From positions 1 to 26,427 of IMG/VR virus record IMGVR_UViG_3300020470_000179: 26,427 nt of DNA, one strand, 5' to 3'. Positions 12,426 through 19,321 of this stretch are shown piece by piece. Under the pieces are notes generated by a model. It was not told the origin of the DNA. It was given only the letters and a program-made list of their open reading frames with translations, and did not search any database. This DNA is from a virus. Positions within the stretch are counted from its first letter, which is position 1, and each line of letters opens with the position of its first letter. The position numbers and the translations under genes were made by a program.

Positions 12426-12818
12426 ATGTCTATTAAATCAACAATCGCTGCAGTAGCAGCATCTCCATTCCTTCTCGCTGGTGCAGCTTTTGCTGGTCCA
12501 TATGTGAATGTCGAGAGCAACCTAACATATCCTGATGGAGACTATAGCTCTGCAGCTACTGACTTCCATATCGGTTATGAAGGAACAGTTAGTGAAGGTA
12601 AGATCGCATACTTCGTACAAGGTGGTCCTTCTCTAAACCATTCTGAGTCAACTGACGATACAGAAACAGAACTTTCTGGTAAGGTTGGTGCTTCTTATGG
12701 CGTTAGCGAAGATCTTGCTCTTTATGGTGAGGTTTCTGGTGCTTCTAATGGTGAAGACTCCGATGGAGACAACATCATCGATTGGGGTGCTAAGATCGGT
12801 GCTAAGTTCACATTCTGA
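12426..12818 (+). CDS. Secreted outer-membrane-like small beta-barrel protein (130 aa)
   Basis: A clear signal peptide (MSIKSTIAAVAASPFLLAGA, then AFA cleavage at about residue 23) is followed by GPYVNVES and alternating polar/hydrophobic strands (DFHIGYEG, KIAYFVQGG, ELSGKVGASYGV, LALYGEVSG). The end WGAKIGAKFTF terminates in phenylalanine, as outer-membrane barrels do. I recall close relatives in T4-like cyanophages and marine Synechococcus, probably host-derived. It may insert in the host envelope during infection or be a virion component; function is unknown. ATG 12426 is chosen because the frame upstream lies in the structured leader. Dual promoters drive it and a strong terminator follows, so it forms a single-gene transcript. 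Confidence 0.75.
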   Translation: MSIKSTIAAVAASPFLLAGAAFAGPYVNVESNLTYPDGDYSSAATDFHIGYEGTVSEGKIAYFVQGGPSLNHSESTDDTETELSGKVGASYGVSEDLALYGEVSGASNGEDSDGDNIIDWGAKIGAKFTF

Positions 12819-12839
12819 TTCAGAAAGTGATATAACTAT

Positions 12840-12866
12840 AAGGGAACCTAAGGGTTCCCTTTTTTA
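12840..12866 (+). terminator. Rho-independent terminator
   Basis: AGGGAACC-TAAG-GGTTCCCT hairpin (12841-12860) followed by a T-rich tail (TTTTTATTTTT). Confidence 0.9.
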
Positions 12867-12882
12867 TTTTTAAGAAACTACT

Positions 12883-13119
12883 ATGAATTTTACAGTCTAT
12901 ACAAGGGATGGTTGTCCTTATTGCACTCAAGTAAAACAAGTATTGAGTGGAAAGAAATTTAATTTTGTAGAGTATAAATTAGGAAAAGACTTCCAGAGAG
13001 AAGCATTCTATGGTCAGTTTGGACAGGGTTCTACATTTCCTCAGGTAGTTTTGAATGGAACTAACCTTGGTGGATGTACTGAAACCGTATCATATTTGAG
13101 GGAACAGAATCTCATCTAA
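12883..13119 (+). CDS. nrdC: Glutaredoxin
   Basis: This 78-residue thioredoxin-fold protein has the dithiol active site C11-P-Y-C14 after the first strand (NFTVYTRDGCPYC). The cis-proline block is FPQVVLNG and the GG turn is NLGGCTE. It is the expected electron donor for NrdA/NrdB at the window start. T4 NrdC plays this role, and the NrdA C-terminal cysteine pair is its partner. The start follows a terminator by about 16 bases with no obvious promoter between, so transcription may come from read-through or an unseen element. The stop codon lies in a TCTAAATA box for the next gene. Confidence 0.93.
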   Translation: MNFTVYTRDGCPYCTQVKQVLSGKKFNFVEYKLGKDFQREAFYGQFGQGSTFPQVVLNGTNLGGCTETVSYLREQNLI

Positions 13120-13122
13120 ATA
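13115..13122 (+). promoter_or_regulatory. NCTAAATA box (possible late or middle promoter)
   Basis: TCTAAATA ends 21 bases before ATG 13144, the same spacing as the copies at 8517 and 21991. Confidence 0.4.
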
Positions 13123-13143
13123 AAATTAGCTACGGAGGATACT

Positions 13144-13377
13144 ATGGAGATTGCTTTAGTTGTTCTAATGGTGATCGGTTCCTTTTTTCTAGGAAGTGTG
13201 GTATCATGGTTAGCAAAAGGATATGTAGAAGACTACATTGAAAATGCTGCCTACGCAAAGTCAGTGACACATCCCGAAATGTTGGATGAAGATGGTAACA
13301 TCATACATGATGAACTTATTTACATTCGACCTCAAACTGTATGGGATGAACATGAAAGTGATGACGATGAGGATTAA
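13144..13377 (+). CDS. Small membrane-anchored protein with acidic tail (77 aa)
   Basis: One N-terminal membrane helix (IALVVLMVIGSFFLGSVVSW) is followed by a soluble part (YVEDYIENAAYAKSVTHPEM) ending in ESDDDED. ACGGAGGA six bases upstream is a strong ribosome site. I recall similar cyanophage proteins with 'VTHPEMLDEDGN', of unknown function; the THPEM phrase is partly echoed by PPHPELVDV in the membrane protein at 19311. It heads the cluster that continues to gp32. Confidence 0.7.
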   Translation: MEIALVVLMVIGSFFLGSVVSWLAKGYVEDYIENAAYAKSVTHPEMLDEDGNIIHDELIYIRPQTVWDEHESDDDED

Positions 13378-13379
13378 TT

Positions 13380-13847
13380 ATGCCAACAAAAACTCTTGAA
13401 AATAGTAACTCTAGGTTACTAATTAGTGAGATCTTACGTAAGGTCTCCAATGCTAAGACTAAAGCAGAAAAAATTAAACTATTGCAAAAGCATAATAGTC
13501 CTGCTTTACGTCAGATACTTATCATTAACTTTGATGATAGTGTCGTATCAATAATGCCCGAAGGTGATGTTCCTTACACACCTAATGATGCACCTGTAGG
13601 TACAGACCACTCACGTTTAGAACATGAGTACAGAGGTTTGTATAGGTTCTTTAAGGGTGGTGACAATAGACTTAAGAATCTAAAACGTGAACAAATGTTT
13701 GTTCAATTGCTTGAAGGTTTATCTGCTGAAGAAGCAGAGTTGATTGTTCTTGTAAAAGATGGTAAACTTACAAGTAAGTACAAAAGGATTACTAAGGCAG
13801 TAGTGTCTGAAGCTTTTCCTCAAATTGAATGGGGTGGTCGTTCATGA
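13380..13847 (+). CDS. Conserved cyanophage hypothetical protein (155 aa)
   Basis: The protein is soluble, with a helical N-terminus (LLISEILRKVSNAKTKAEKI), then PALRQILIINFDDSV, a proline-rich VPYTPNDAPVG segment, an aromatic LYRFFKGG turn and a C-terminal helical part (EEAELIVLVKDGKLTSKYK). It looks like a phage family I remember as a DUF of T4-like cyanophages, with no known role; I cannot give the number with confidence. GAGG at seven bases supports ATG 13380. The next gene overlaps the stop as ATGA. Confidence 0.7.
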   Translation: MPTKTLENSNSRLLISEILRKVSNAKTKAEKIKLLQKHNSPALRQILIINFDDSVVSIMPEGDVPYTPNDAPVGTDHSRLEHEYRGLYRFFKGGDNRLKNLKREQMFVQLLEGLSAEEAELIVLVKDGKLTSKYKRITKAVVSEAFPQIEWGGRS

Positions 13848-14098
13848 AGGTTATCAAAGAGAATTGTAAACTCGAAGATGCGAATGACACCAAACTTCCT
13901 TATACGTGCTATATTGTTACGTATAAAGTTGATGGTGAAGATCGTCATGACTTAGCAGTCGGTGATAATCAAGTTTCTATCTTTGATTATTACTACGATC
14001 TTTATAAAAAAAACTTTGTGACTATGAAACAGTCACAGGGTAGAATGAGACCAAATTTATGGAACGAACCAAAAACCCCAAAGAAAAAAAGCACGTGA
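13844..14098 (+). CDS. Hypothetical protein (84 aa)
   Basis: ATG 13844 overlaps the previous stop as ATGA. An ATG at 13829 is in frame but lies inside the previous gene. The protein is likely alpha/beta with strands CYIVTYKVDG and HDLAVGDNQVS, then a tyrosine-rich helix (IFDYYYDLYKKNF) and a basic tail (PNLWNEPKTPKKKST). I recall cyanophage proteins with this 'IFDYYYD.YKKN' segment, function unknown. It shares 40 bases with the next gene in another frame. Confidence 0.65.
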   Translation: MKVIKENCKLEDANDTKLPYTCYIVTYKVDGEDRHDLAVGDNQVSIFDYYYDLYKKNFVTMKQSQGRMRPNLWNEPKTPKKKST

Positions 14099-14349
14099 CA
14101 ATTTATCTTGACAAACGAGCTGAGAAAGAACAGGAAAGAGAGAAGACTCAAGCACAGATTCAAAAGGAAGCTAATGCAGAAGCATTAAAGCAACTGGGTC
14201 GTGTCACTTCAGTATTTCTTAGACCTCTGGTCCTTATGTGGCTCGTGAATTGGTTAGCACCTGCTCTAGGTATAACCTTAGCACTCACATATTTGCAAGC
14301 ATTTGCACTTCTAATGATCTCTAAAATATTATTTGATTTCAATGACTAA
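14059..14349 (+). CDS. Two-helix membrane protein with charged N-terminus (96 aa)
   Basis: Residues 1-50 are a charged helical stretch (KEQEREKTQAQIQKEANAEA). The C-terminal half is hydrophobic with two likely membrane helices (FLRPLVLMWLVNWLAPALGI and LALTYLQAFALLMISKILF), ending FDFND. Size and topology are holin-like, but the long charged coil at the N-terminus and location among replication genes argue against that without other evidence. It starts inside the previous gene and overlaps thyX by 8 bases. Confidence 0.65.
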   Translation: MERTKNPKEKKHVTIYLDKRAEKEQEREKTQAQIQKEANAEALKQLGRVTSVFLRPLVLMWLVNWLAPALGITLALTYLQAFALLMISKILFDFND

Positions 14350-14980
14350 AGTATGTCTCGTCAGTGTTACACCTGACGCTGAAAAAACCATAGGTTACGT
14401 AGCACGTGTCAGTAACCCTAAGAATCAAGAGAACCCTAAGGTCGAGGGTCTTCTTAAGTATTGTATAGAACATGGGCATTGGAGTGTCTTTGAACAGGCA
14501 TTCATGACTCTAGAGATACAAACTACAAGAGGTCTTGCTGCCCAGATACTAAGGCACAGATCATTTACTTATCAAGAATTTTCACAAAGGTATGCTGACG
14601 CTGAACTGCTAGGTAAAGAAATACCATTACCAGAATTACGTCGTCAGGATAAGAAGAACAGACAGAATAGTATTGATGATGTAGATCCTTTTGTTAATCA
14701 GGATTTTCAATTGAAAATGCAAAGACATTTTGTAGATGGAATGCATTTATATAAAGAGATGCTTGAAGCAGGTATTGCTAAAGAGTGTGCAAGGTTTGTG
14801 CTTCCACTTGCTACACCAACTAAATTATACATGACAGGGAGTGTACGTTCATGGGTACACTACATAGATTTACGTTCAGCACATGGAACCCAGAAGGAAC
14901 ACATGGATATTGCAGAAGCATGTAGAGATATATTTAAAGAACAATTTCCTATTATATCAACAGCATTGGAGTGGAATTAA
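14342..14980 (+). CDS. thyX: FAD-dependent thymidylate synthase
   Basis: ThyX makes dTMP from dUMP using methylene-tetrahydrofolate, FAD and NADPH, giving thymidine nucleotides to the AT-rich phage genome. The signature RHRx7S is present as R71-H-R-SFTYQEF-S81, followed by QRY. Other family blocks are ISVTPDAEKTI-like VSVTPDAEKTIGYVARVS at the start, EHGHWSVFEQ, and the C-terminal SVRSWVHYIDLRSAHGTQKE region that binds FAD and dUMP. It is 212 residues from ATG 14342, chosen by family N-terminus (MTKVCLVSVTPDAE); ATG 14333 would add three residues. It is coupled to its neighbours on both sides (overlap of 8 bases upstream, TAATG downstream). Confidence 0.96.
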   Translation: MTKVCLVSVTPDAEKTIGYVARVSNPKNQENPKVEGLLKYCIEHGHWSVFEQAFMTLEIQTTRGLAAQILRHRSFTYQEFSQRYADAELLGKEIPLPELRRQDKKNRQNSIDDVDPFVNQDFQLKMQRHFVDGMHLYKEMLEAGIAKECARFVLPLATPTKLYMTGSVRSWVHYIDLRSAHGTQKEHMDIAEACRDIFKEQFPIISTALEWN

Positions 14981-15435
14981 TGGATTTACAAGACGAATAT
15001 TTAGCAAAGCCTCTCTTTGATGAGATCAAACTTATGTTTGATGATCATAATTTTGCTTGGTTTTATCAGAGTGATGGATGTTATTATCATCTTTTATATG
15101 ATAATCAGACACCAACGAGTGATGCATACAATGTAATGGATCAGATCTTTGGTAGACGCACTCAAAGAAAGCAATGGGTAAAGATACAAGTAGTATCATA
15201 TGGAAGAGGTGATGCTTTTAAAGAAGGTGTTGAACTTCCTCCTCTACCATCAGGTGTAGGAGCATACACTTCTCTATTCTTTTTAAATGATTCTAATGCT
15301 AAGGTAAAAGTTGGTGATGAGACTATTGACTTTGTTAAAAATAGGATCGTTGAATTTGATGGAGAGATAGAAGTCAGAGGTACTCCTGCAACTGATACAG
15401 ATCGAAGCATCCTTGTCCTACTCAATTATTTTTAG
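14980..15435 (+). CDS. 2OG-Fe(II) oxygenase-like protein lacking metal ligands
   Basis: The 151-residue protein has the jelly-roll layout of small cyanophage 2-oxoglutarate oxygenases: a FAWFYQSDGCYYHLLYDN front, a double-stranded helix core (AYTSLFFLND, KVKVGDETIDFVKNRIVEFD) and a C-terminal RSILVLLNYF strand. Active relatives, as I recall them, have H-x-D before the 'FYVN' strand and a distal H in 'H-x-G' after 'FDG'. Here those places read GVGAYTS and EVRGTP, so the iron triad looks lost, while the arginine near the C-terminus is kept. It may be an inactive structural or binding derivative. ATG 14980 (TAATG with thyX, GGAG eight bases upstream) is preferred over GTG 14971. Confidence 0.55.
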   Translation: MDLQDEYLAKPLFDEIKLMFDDHNFAWFYQSDGCYYHLLYDNQTPTSDAYNVMDQIFGRRTQRKQWVKIQVVSYGRGDAFKEGVELPPLPSGVGAYTSLFFLNDSNAKVKVGDETIDFVKNRIVEFDGEIEVRGTPATDTDRSILVLLNYF

Positions 15436-15437
15436 AC

Positions 15438-15668
15438 ATGCCTACATATCCCGTAATAAATAAAAATACTCAAGAGAAGAAAGAACTTTCTATGACCATG
15501 AAAGAGTATGATCAATGGCGAAAGGATAACCCAGACTGGGATAAAGACTGGTCTGCGGGTGTTGCAGGTAAAACCTATGGTAAACCTAAGATGGATGATG
15601 GTTTTAAAGAGGTCATGAGTAAAGTTCAATCAGCACATCCAAGTGCAAATCTATCGAGGTTCACTTAA
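15438..15668 (+). CDS. FmdB-like small protein without zinc cysteines (76 aa)
   Basis: The N-terminus MPTYPVINK and the following ELSMTMKEYDQWRKDNPDWD match cyanophage proteins annotated as FmdB-type regulatory proteins. True FmdB proteins start MPxYxYxC and carry a CxxC zinc ribbon. This copy has no cysteine at all, so it cannot bind zinc that way. The C-terminus (FKEVMSKVQSAHPSANLSRF) is a likely helix. It starts two bases after the oxygenase-like gene and ends three bases before phoH, so all three are probably in one transcript. Confidence 0.6.
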   Translation: MPTYPVINKNTQEKKELSMTMKEYDQWRKDNPDWDKDWSAGVAGKTYGKPKMDDGFKEVMSKVQSAHPSANLSRFT

Positions 15669-15671
15669 AGA

Positions 15672-16445
15672 ATGCCAAGAGCAAGAAAGAAGACCAACGG
15701 TAATGGGAATGGTACTCCACCACTTCAACCCATGTCCAAGAAGCAAATGAAAAGGAAGAAACCGATTGATCAGTCGTACATGACTTCAATCAAACCATTA
15801 ACACCTAATCAAGAGACCGTCTTTGATGCATACAAAGAGGGTAAGAATCTTTTGTTGCATGGTGCTGCTGGTACAGGTAAAACCTTTATCACATTGTATC
15901 TTGCATTGCAAGAGGTACTTGACGAATCTACACCTTATGATAAAATAGTAATTGTAAGGTCATTAGTACCTACTAGAGAGATTGGTTTCTTACCTGGAGA
16001 TCATGAGGACAAGTCCTATCTCTATCAAATTCCATACAAGAACATGGTTAGATTCATGTTTAGTATGCCTGATGATAACTCATTCCAAATGCTCTATGAC
16101 AACTTACGAGCGCAAGAGACAATTGACTTCTGGAGTACTTCTTTTATCAGGGGTGTTACTCTTGACAATTCTATTGTTATTGTAGATGAGTTTAGTAATT
16201 TGAATTTCCATGAACTTGATTCAATGATCACTCGCATAGGTGAGGACTCTAAGATTATGTTCTGTGGTGACATTACTCAGACTGATTTAACAAGGGAGAA
16301 AGAGACATCAGGTATTGCAGATTTCATCAAGATCCTTGAGGAAATGAAAGATACTTTTACTTGTGTTGAATTTAATATAGGAGATATTGTTCGTTCAGGA
16401 TTAGTTAAATCATATCTTATCTCAAAATATAATCTTGGTTTCTAA
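15672..16445 (+). CDS. phoH: PhoH-like P-loop ATPase
   Basis: This 257-residue protein of the PhoH family has Walker A GAAGTGKT (64-71), Walker B SIVIVDEFSN with D172/E173, and a GDITQTDL sensor block. A basic linker (MSKKQMKRKK) precedes the ATPase domain. PhoH is widespread in cyanophages and in E. coli belongs to the phosphate-starvation regulon; the biochemical role in phages is not established, though helicase- or RNase-associated ATP hydrolysis is proposed. No pho-box is evident to me. It lies directly before the exonuclease gene with no gap, in the nucleotide and replication cluster. Confidence 0.93.
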   Translation: MPRARKKTNGNGNGTPPLQPMSKKQMKRKKPIDQSYMTSIKPLTPNQETVFDAYKEGKNLLLHGAAGTGKTFITLYLALQEVLDESTPYDKIVIVRSLVPTREIGFLPGDHEDKSYLYQIPYKNMVRFMFSMPDDNSFQMLYDNLRAQETIDFWSTSFIRGVTLDNSIVIVDEFSNLNFHELDSMITRIGEDSKIMFCGDITQTDLTREKETSGIADFIKILEEMKDTFTCVEFNIGDIVRSGLVKSYLISKYNLGF

Positions 16446-17126
16446 ATGACTTTTACTTTTGTTGATGCAGACTTCAAACCTATTGAAGTTGATCCTGTGA
16501 ATGAAAATGGTGTTCGGTATTACCCAATACCAGGTGCGGATAAATATTATCCGAGCGTTACCTCAATCACATCGTTTAAAAACGCTGCTTTCTTTAAAAA
16601 TTGGAGAAAGAAAATTGGTGAAGATGAGGCTAATCGTATCACTGCCAGAGCTACTCAACGAGGTTCTGCATTTCATAGTATAACTGAGGATTATATCAAT
16701 GGTGTGTTAGATCTTGACACATACTTGGAAAATAATCCATTGTCTGTTAGAATGTTTCAGTCAGCAAAATCTACGCTGAACCGAATTGATAAGATACATT
16801 GTCTTGAGACATTTTTATTTTCTCATTACCTAGGTTTAGCAGGTCGGGTAGATTGCATTGCTGAATTCGACGGTGAATTAGCAGTGATCGATTTTAAAAC
16901 TTCAACCAAAGAAAAACAAGAGAACTATATTGAACATTACTTTGTTCAAGAAACTGCATACGCAGCAATGTTCCTTGAGCGTACAGGAATTGAGGTAAAG
17001 AAAGTTGTCACACTCATTGCCACTGAAGAAGGATCTATTCAAGTATTTGAGAAGTACAATCTTGATGACTATTTACAACTACTTAAATCCTACATTGAAG
17101 AATTTGTTAGGGGAAGAAATGCCTAA
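16446..17126 (+). CDS. PD-(D/E)XK superfamily exonuclease
   Basis: The 226-residue protein resembles Cas4/RecB- or MGME1-like nucleases. QRGSAFHSITEDYI carries the conserved histidine. GLAGRVDCIAEFDGELAVID carries D136, and D149-F-K151 completes the D...DxK metal-binding core, followed by TSTK and a QETAYAAMF helix that fits the Q-x3-Y motif of this class. It probably degrades or processes DNA ends in replication and recombination or recycles host DNA. ATG directly follows the phoH stop with no gap. The last codons overlap gp33 by 8 bases. Confidence 0.85.
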   Translation: MTFTFVDADFKPIEVDPVNENGVRYYPIPGADKYYPSVTSITSFKNAAFFKNWRKKIGEDEANRITARATQRGSAFHSITEDYINGVLDLDTYLENNPLSVRMFQSAKSTLNRIDKIHCLETFLFSHYLGLAGRVDCIAEFDGELAVIDFKTSTKEKQENYIEHYFVQETAYAAMFLERTGIEVKKVVTLIATEEGSIQVFEKYNLDDYLQLLKSYIEEFVRGRNA

Positions 17127-17370
17127 AGAACAACTTGAGGACAAATTTTTAACTCCTACTAAGTTTTCTCAAGAGATAGAGAGGTTAGTTAAAAAGAGTG
17201 ATGGTTTAATTACATACATTGAAGCAGTAGTAACTTACTGCCAAGAGAATGAAATTGAATTAGAAACTGTTCCTAAATTAATTTCTAAACCATTGAAGGA
17301 AAGATTAAAGCATGAGGCTCAGCGATTAAATTATATGAAACAATCATCTAAAGGGGTCTTACCATTGTGA
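17119..17370 (+). CDS. 33: Late-transcription coactivator gp33
   Basis: The 83-residue protein has the pattern of cyanophage gp33: FLTPTKFSQEIERLVKKSDG, TYIEAVVTYCQENEIE, VPKLISKPLKERLKHEAQRL, then a hydrophobic end GVLPL. T4 gp33 bridges RNA polymerase and the sliding clamp gp45 and activates transcription at TATAAATA late promoters with gp55; such boxes occur in this window. It is shorter than T4 gp33 (112 residues), as usual in cyanophages. ATG 17119 lies within the exonuclease end. An upstream in-frame extension (ATG 17005) is inside the exonuclease and has no similarity. It is coupled as GTGA to the next gene. Confidence 0.85.
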   Translation: MPKEQLEDKFLTPTKFSQEIERLVKKSDGLITYIEAVVTYCQENEIELETVPKLISKPLKERLKHEAQRLNYMKQSSKGVLPL

Positions 17371-17690
17371 GTCAATTCTTTCAATCAGAACAAGTCCAAG
17401 AAAATCTGCAGGATATCTTTAACACATATCAAGAAATAGCATTGCAGACTAGTAAAATTCAATCTTTTCCTAGAGAGGAGAGATTAGAACACATTGATAA
17501 ATGTAAGGTGCTTATTGATAAACAAAAAACATTTTACACTAGATTATGCCTTGCTGCATCTGAAGATCCAGAGGCAGCAGATATGAAGATGAGAATTAAT
17601 GCTCTGTCAAGTGCCTTCGGGTACAGAGATCTAGGTCATTGCATGGACATCATGCTAGAGACCTTAGATAAGGCAGCAGCGAATGCTTGA
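17367..17690 (+). CDS. DUF1825 family protein
   Basis: This helical protein of 107 residues starts FFQSEQVQENLQDIFNTYQE, matching the cyanobacterial DUF1825 family (FF.SE.VQ......F..YQ). The middle (IDKCKVLIDKQKTFYTRLCL) and the C-terminal helix fit the length and shape of that family. Cyanobacteria and their T4-like phages both have it, which suggests host-phage exchange; function is unknown. The start is GTG 17367, overlapping the gp33 stop (GTGA). It is the last gene before the late promoter of gp32. Confidence 0.75.
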   Translation: MSQFFQSEQVQENLQDIFNTYQEIALQTSKIQSFPREERLEHIDKCKVLIDKQKTFYTRLCLAASEDPEAADMKMRINALSSAFGYRDLGHCMDIMLETLDKAAANA

Positions 17691-17695
17691 CTAAG

Positions 17696-17703
17696 CATAA
17701 ATA
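17696..17703 (+). promoter_or_regulatory. Late-type promoter box CATAAATA for gp32
   Basis: CATAAATA fits the NATAAATA cyanophage form of the late promoter. It lies 55 bases before the gp32 ATG in a gene-free gap. Confidence 0.6.
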
Positions 17704-17758
17704 GTATGCTACGATTATCCAGTAGCAATTTTACACTACACATACGGAGAATACAATT

Positions 17759-18676
17759 ATGTCTTTTGCAACATTAAAGAAGGCTTCCAAGTCTGGACAG
17801 ACCTTCGCCAAACTAACGCAAGAGATCGAGAAACTAAAGCAACCTCAACAGGGGTCTGCAAACGATGAAAGGTTCTGGAAACCTGAAATCGATAAGTCGG
17901 GAAATGGATACGCTGTTATTCGTTTTCTAGATTCACCAGAAGGTGAGGATCGTCCTTTCGCACAAGTATGGTCACATGCTTTCAAGGGACCTGGTGGTTG
18001 GTACATTGAGAACTCTCTCACAACCCTAGGTAAAAAGGATCCAGTTTCAGATTTTAATACTACATTATGGAATGCTGGTGGAGAAGGAAGTACACAAAGA
18101 TCTCAAGCACGTAACCAGAAGCGTAAGCTATCTTACTATTCTAACATTTACGTTGTAAGTGATCCAGCACATCCTGAGAACGAAGGTAAGGTGTTCTTGT
18201 ACAAGTATGGCAAGAAGATCTTTGATAAGATTACAGAAGCAATGCAGCCTGCATTTAAGGATGAGACTCCTTTAGATGCATTCAATCTATGGAAGGGTGC
18301 AGATTTTAAGGTGAAGATTCGCAAGCTTGATGGGTACTGGAATTATGATAAGTCAGACTTCGCAGCACCTAGTGTCCTTGGTGGATTTGATGATGAGCAA
18401 TTAGAAAAGGTCTGGAATCAGTGCTATTCACTTGCTGAGTTTGAAGATCCTAAGAACTTTAAGTCCTATGAGGATCTTGAGAAGCGTTTGAACAGCGTTC
18501 TTGCTCTTAATAAAGCACCTGCTCCTGCAGTTGTTGATGAGTCAGAGGAAGAAGTTACTCCAAAAAACTGGGGTAAAGAAGTCTCTGAGTTCAGAGAGAA
18601 GGCAGTCGCTGCCTCACCTGTGGAGGATGAGGAGAATACACTTTCCTACTTTGCTAAACTAGCAGAAGAGGACTGA
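17759..18676 (+). CDS. 32: Single-stranded DNA-binding protein gp32
   Basis: gp32 coats single-stranded DNA in T4-type replication, recombination and repair. The 305-residue protein has the basic N-terminal cooperativity region (SFATLKKASKSGQTFAKLTQ), an OB-type core (AVIRFLD, VWSHAFKGPGGWYIENSL, KRKLSYYSNIYVV, KVFLYKYGKKIFDKI) and an acidic C-terminal tail (VDESEEEV ... EDEENTLSYF) that recruits partner proteins. The T4 zinc ligands (His plus three Cys in the core) are not conserved: the core keeps the histidine in SHAF but lacks the cysteines, as I recall for cyanophage gp32. GGAG nine bases before ATG supports the start. A hairpin terminator follows. Confidence 0.95.
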   Translation: MSFATLKKASKSGQTFAKLTQEIEKLKQPQQGSANDERFWKPEIDKSGNGYAVIRFLDSPEGEDRPFAQVWSHAFKGPGGWYIENSLTTLGKKDPVSDFNTTLWNAGGEGSTQRSQARNQKRKLSYYSNIYVVSDPAHPENEGKVFLYKYGKKIFDKITEAMQPAFKDETPLDAFNLWKGADFKVKIRKLDGYWNYDKSDFAAPSVLGGFDDEQLEKVWNQCYSLAEFEDPKNFKSYEDLEKRLNSVLALNKAPAPAVVDESEEEVTPKNWGKEVSEFREKAVAASPVEDEENTLSYFAKLAEED

Positions 18677-18680
18677 TTAC

Positions 18681-18727
18681 AAACTGGCACAAGAGGGGTG
18701 GTATTTCCACCCCTTTTCTGTTATAAT
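18681..18727 (+). promoter_or_regulatory. Regulatory cassette: AAACTGGCACA, terminator and extended -10 promoter
   Basis: AAACTGGCACA (18681-18691) is followed by the gp32 terminator and then TG-T-TATAAT (TG at 18719-18720, TATAAT 18722-18727). No good -35 is present. CTGTTATAATT (18718-18728) is identical to 5183-5193. The arrangement resembles the promoter/stem-loop (PeSL) cassettes described in T4-type phages. Confidence 0.65.
18695..18717 (+). terminator. Rho-independent terminator after gp32
   Basis: GGGGTGG-TATTT-CCACCCC hairpin followed by TTTT. Confidence 0.85.
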
Positions 18728-18751
18728 TATAGTATAAACAAAGGGAGAACT

Positions 18752-19321
18752 ATGAAATTTGCACCTCTAATGGTATTACCTTTCCTGGTTGCTCCAGCAC
18801 AAGCAGAGAGCATAGGAGATCGTAGTAATCGTCAAGCATATGAACAAGTAGCTTTTCTTGGTTCACCATCATCTGCACATTCTATTGAAACTAGAACAAG
18901 TAGGAGTAAGTTAGATTGGTGGAAGAAATTTGATCCAGATTCACCAGAGTATTATAAGAGAAGAGTTGCTACTAATTCTTATCAACGTGGATATTCTTCT
19001 ACTGAAACATGTACTCGTGAAGAATATAGAGAAGAATATGTTCCTGGTACAGCAAATCATCCAGGTTATGTTAGGTCTTGGCATGATACCGTTGAAATAC
19101 CTTGTAGGAGACACTCTAGTCCTCCTGTAATACGTGAAAGAGTAATACGTGAAAGAACACCATCACCTGATGGTAATGAGTGTAGTGAAGGAGCAATCCT
19201 TGGTGGTATCTTAGGTGGAGGTGCTGGTGCAGCACTATCTCAAGGTGATGGACGTTGGTGGGCAATTCCTTTAGGAGTAGTTACAGGTAGTGTTATAGGG
19301 TGTGATATAGATGGCGGTTAG
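18752..19321 (+). CDS. Secreted glycine-zipper-type protein (189 aa)
   Basis: ATG 18752 has AAGGGAG six bases upstream; the upstream in-frame extension lies in the terminator. A signal peptide (MKFAPLMVLPFLVAPAQA, cleaved before ES) is followed by an Arg/Tyr/Ser-rich middle with an imperfect repeat (VIRERVIRERTPSP). The C-terminus GAILGGILGGGAGAALSQGD ... IPLGVVTGSVIG is a glycine-zipper pair, as in 17-kDa surface-antigen-like outer-membrane lipoproteins, but no lipobox is seen. Four cysteines occur in the mature part. It probably sits in or on the host envelope; function is unknown. It is driven by its own promoter and overlaps the next membrane-protein gene by 11 bases. Confidence 0.7.
   Translation: MKFAPLMVLPFLVAPAQAESIGDRSNRQAYEQVAFLGSPSSAHSIETRTSRSKLDWWKKFDPDSPEYYKRRVATNSYQRGYSSTETCTREEYREEYVPGTANHPGYVRSWHDTVEIPCRRHSSPPVIRERVIRERTPSPDGNECSEGAILGGILGGGAGAALSQGDGRWWAIPLGVVTGSVIGCDIDGG

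Noticed and set aside
14059-14349. Holin
   Set aside because: Two membrane helices and size fit, but the long charged N-terminal coil and location among metabolism genes, with no lysis gene nearby, do not support it.
15459-15475. AATAAATA late-like box
   Set aside because: It lies just inside the coding region of the FmdB-like gene with no gene start at suitable distance.
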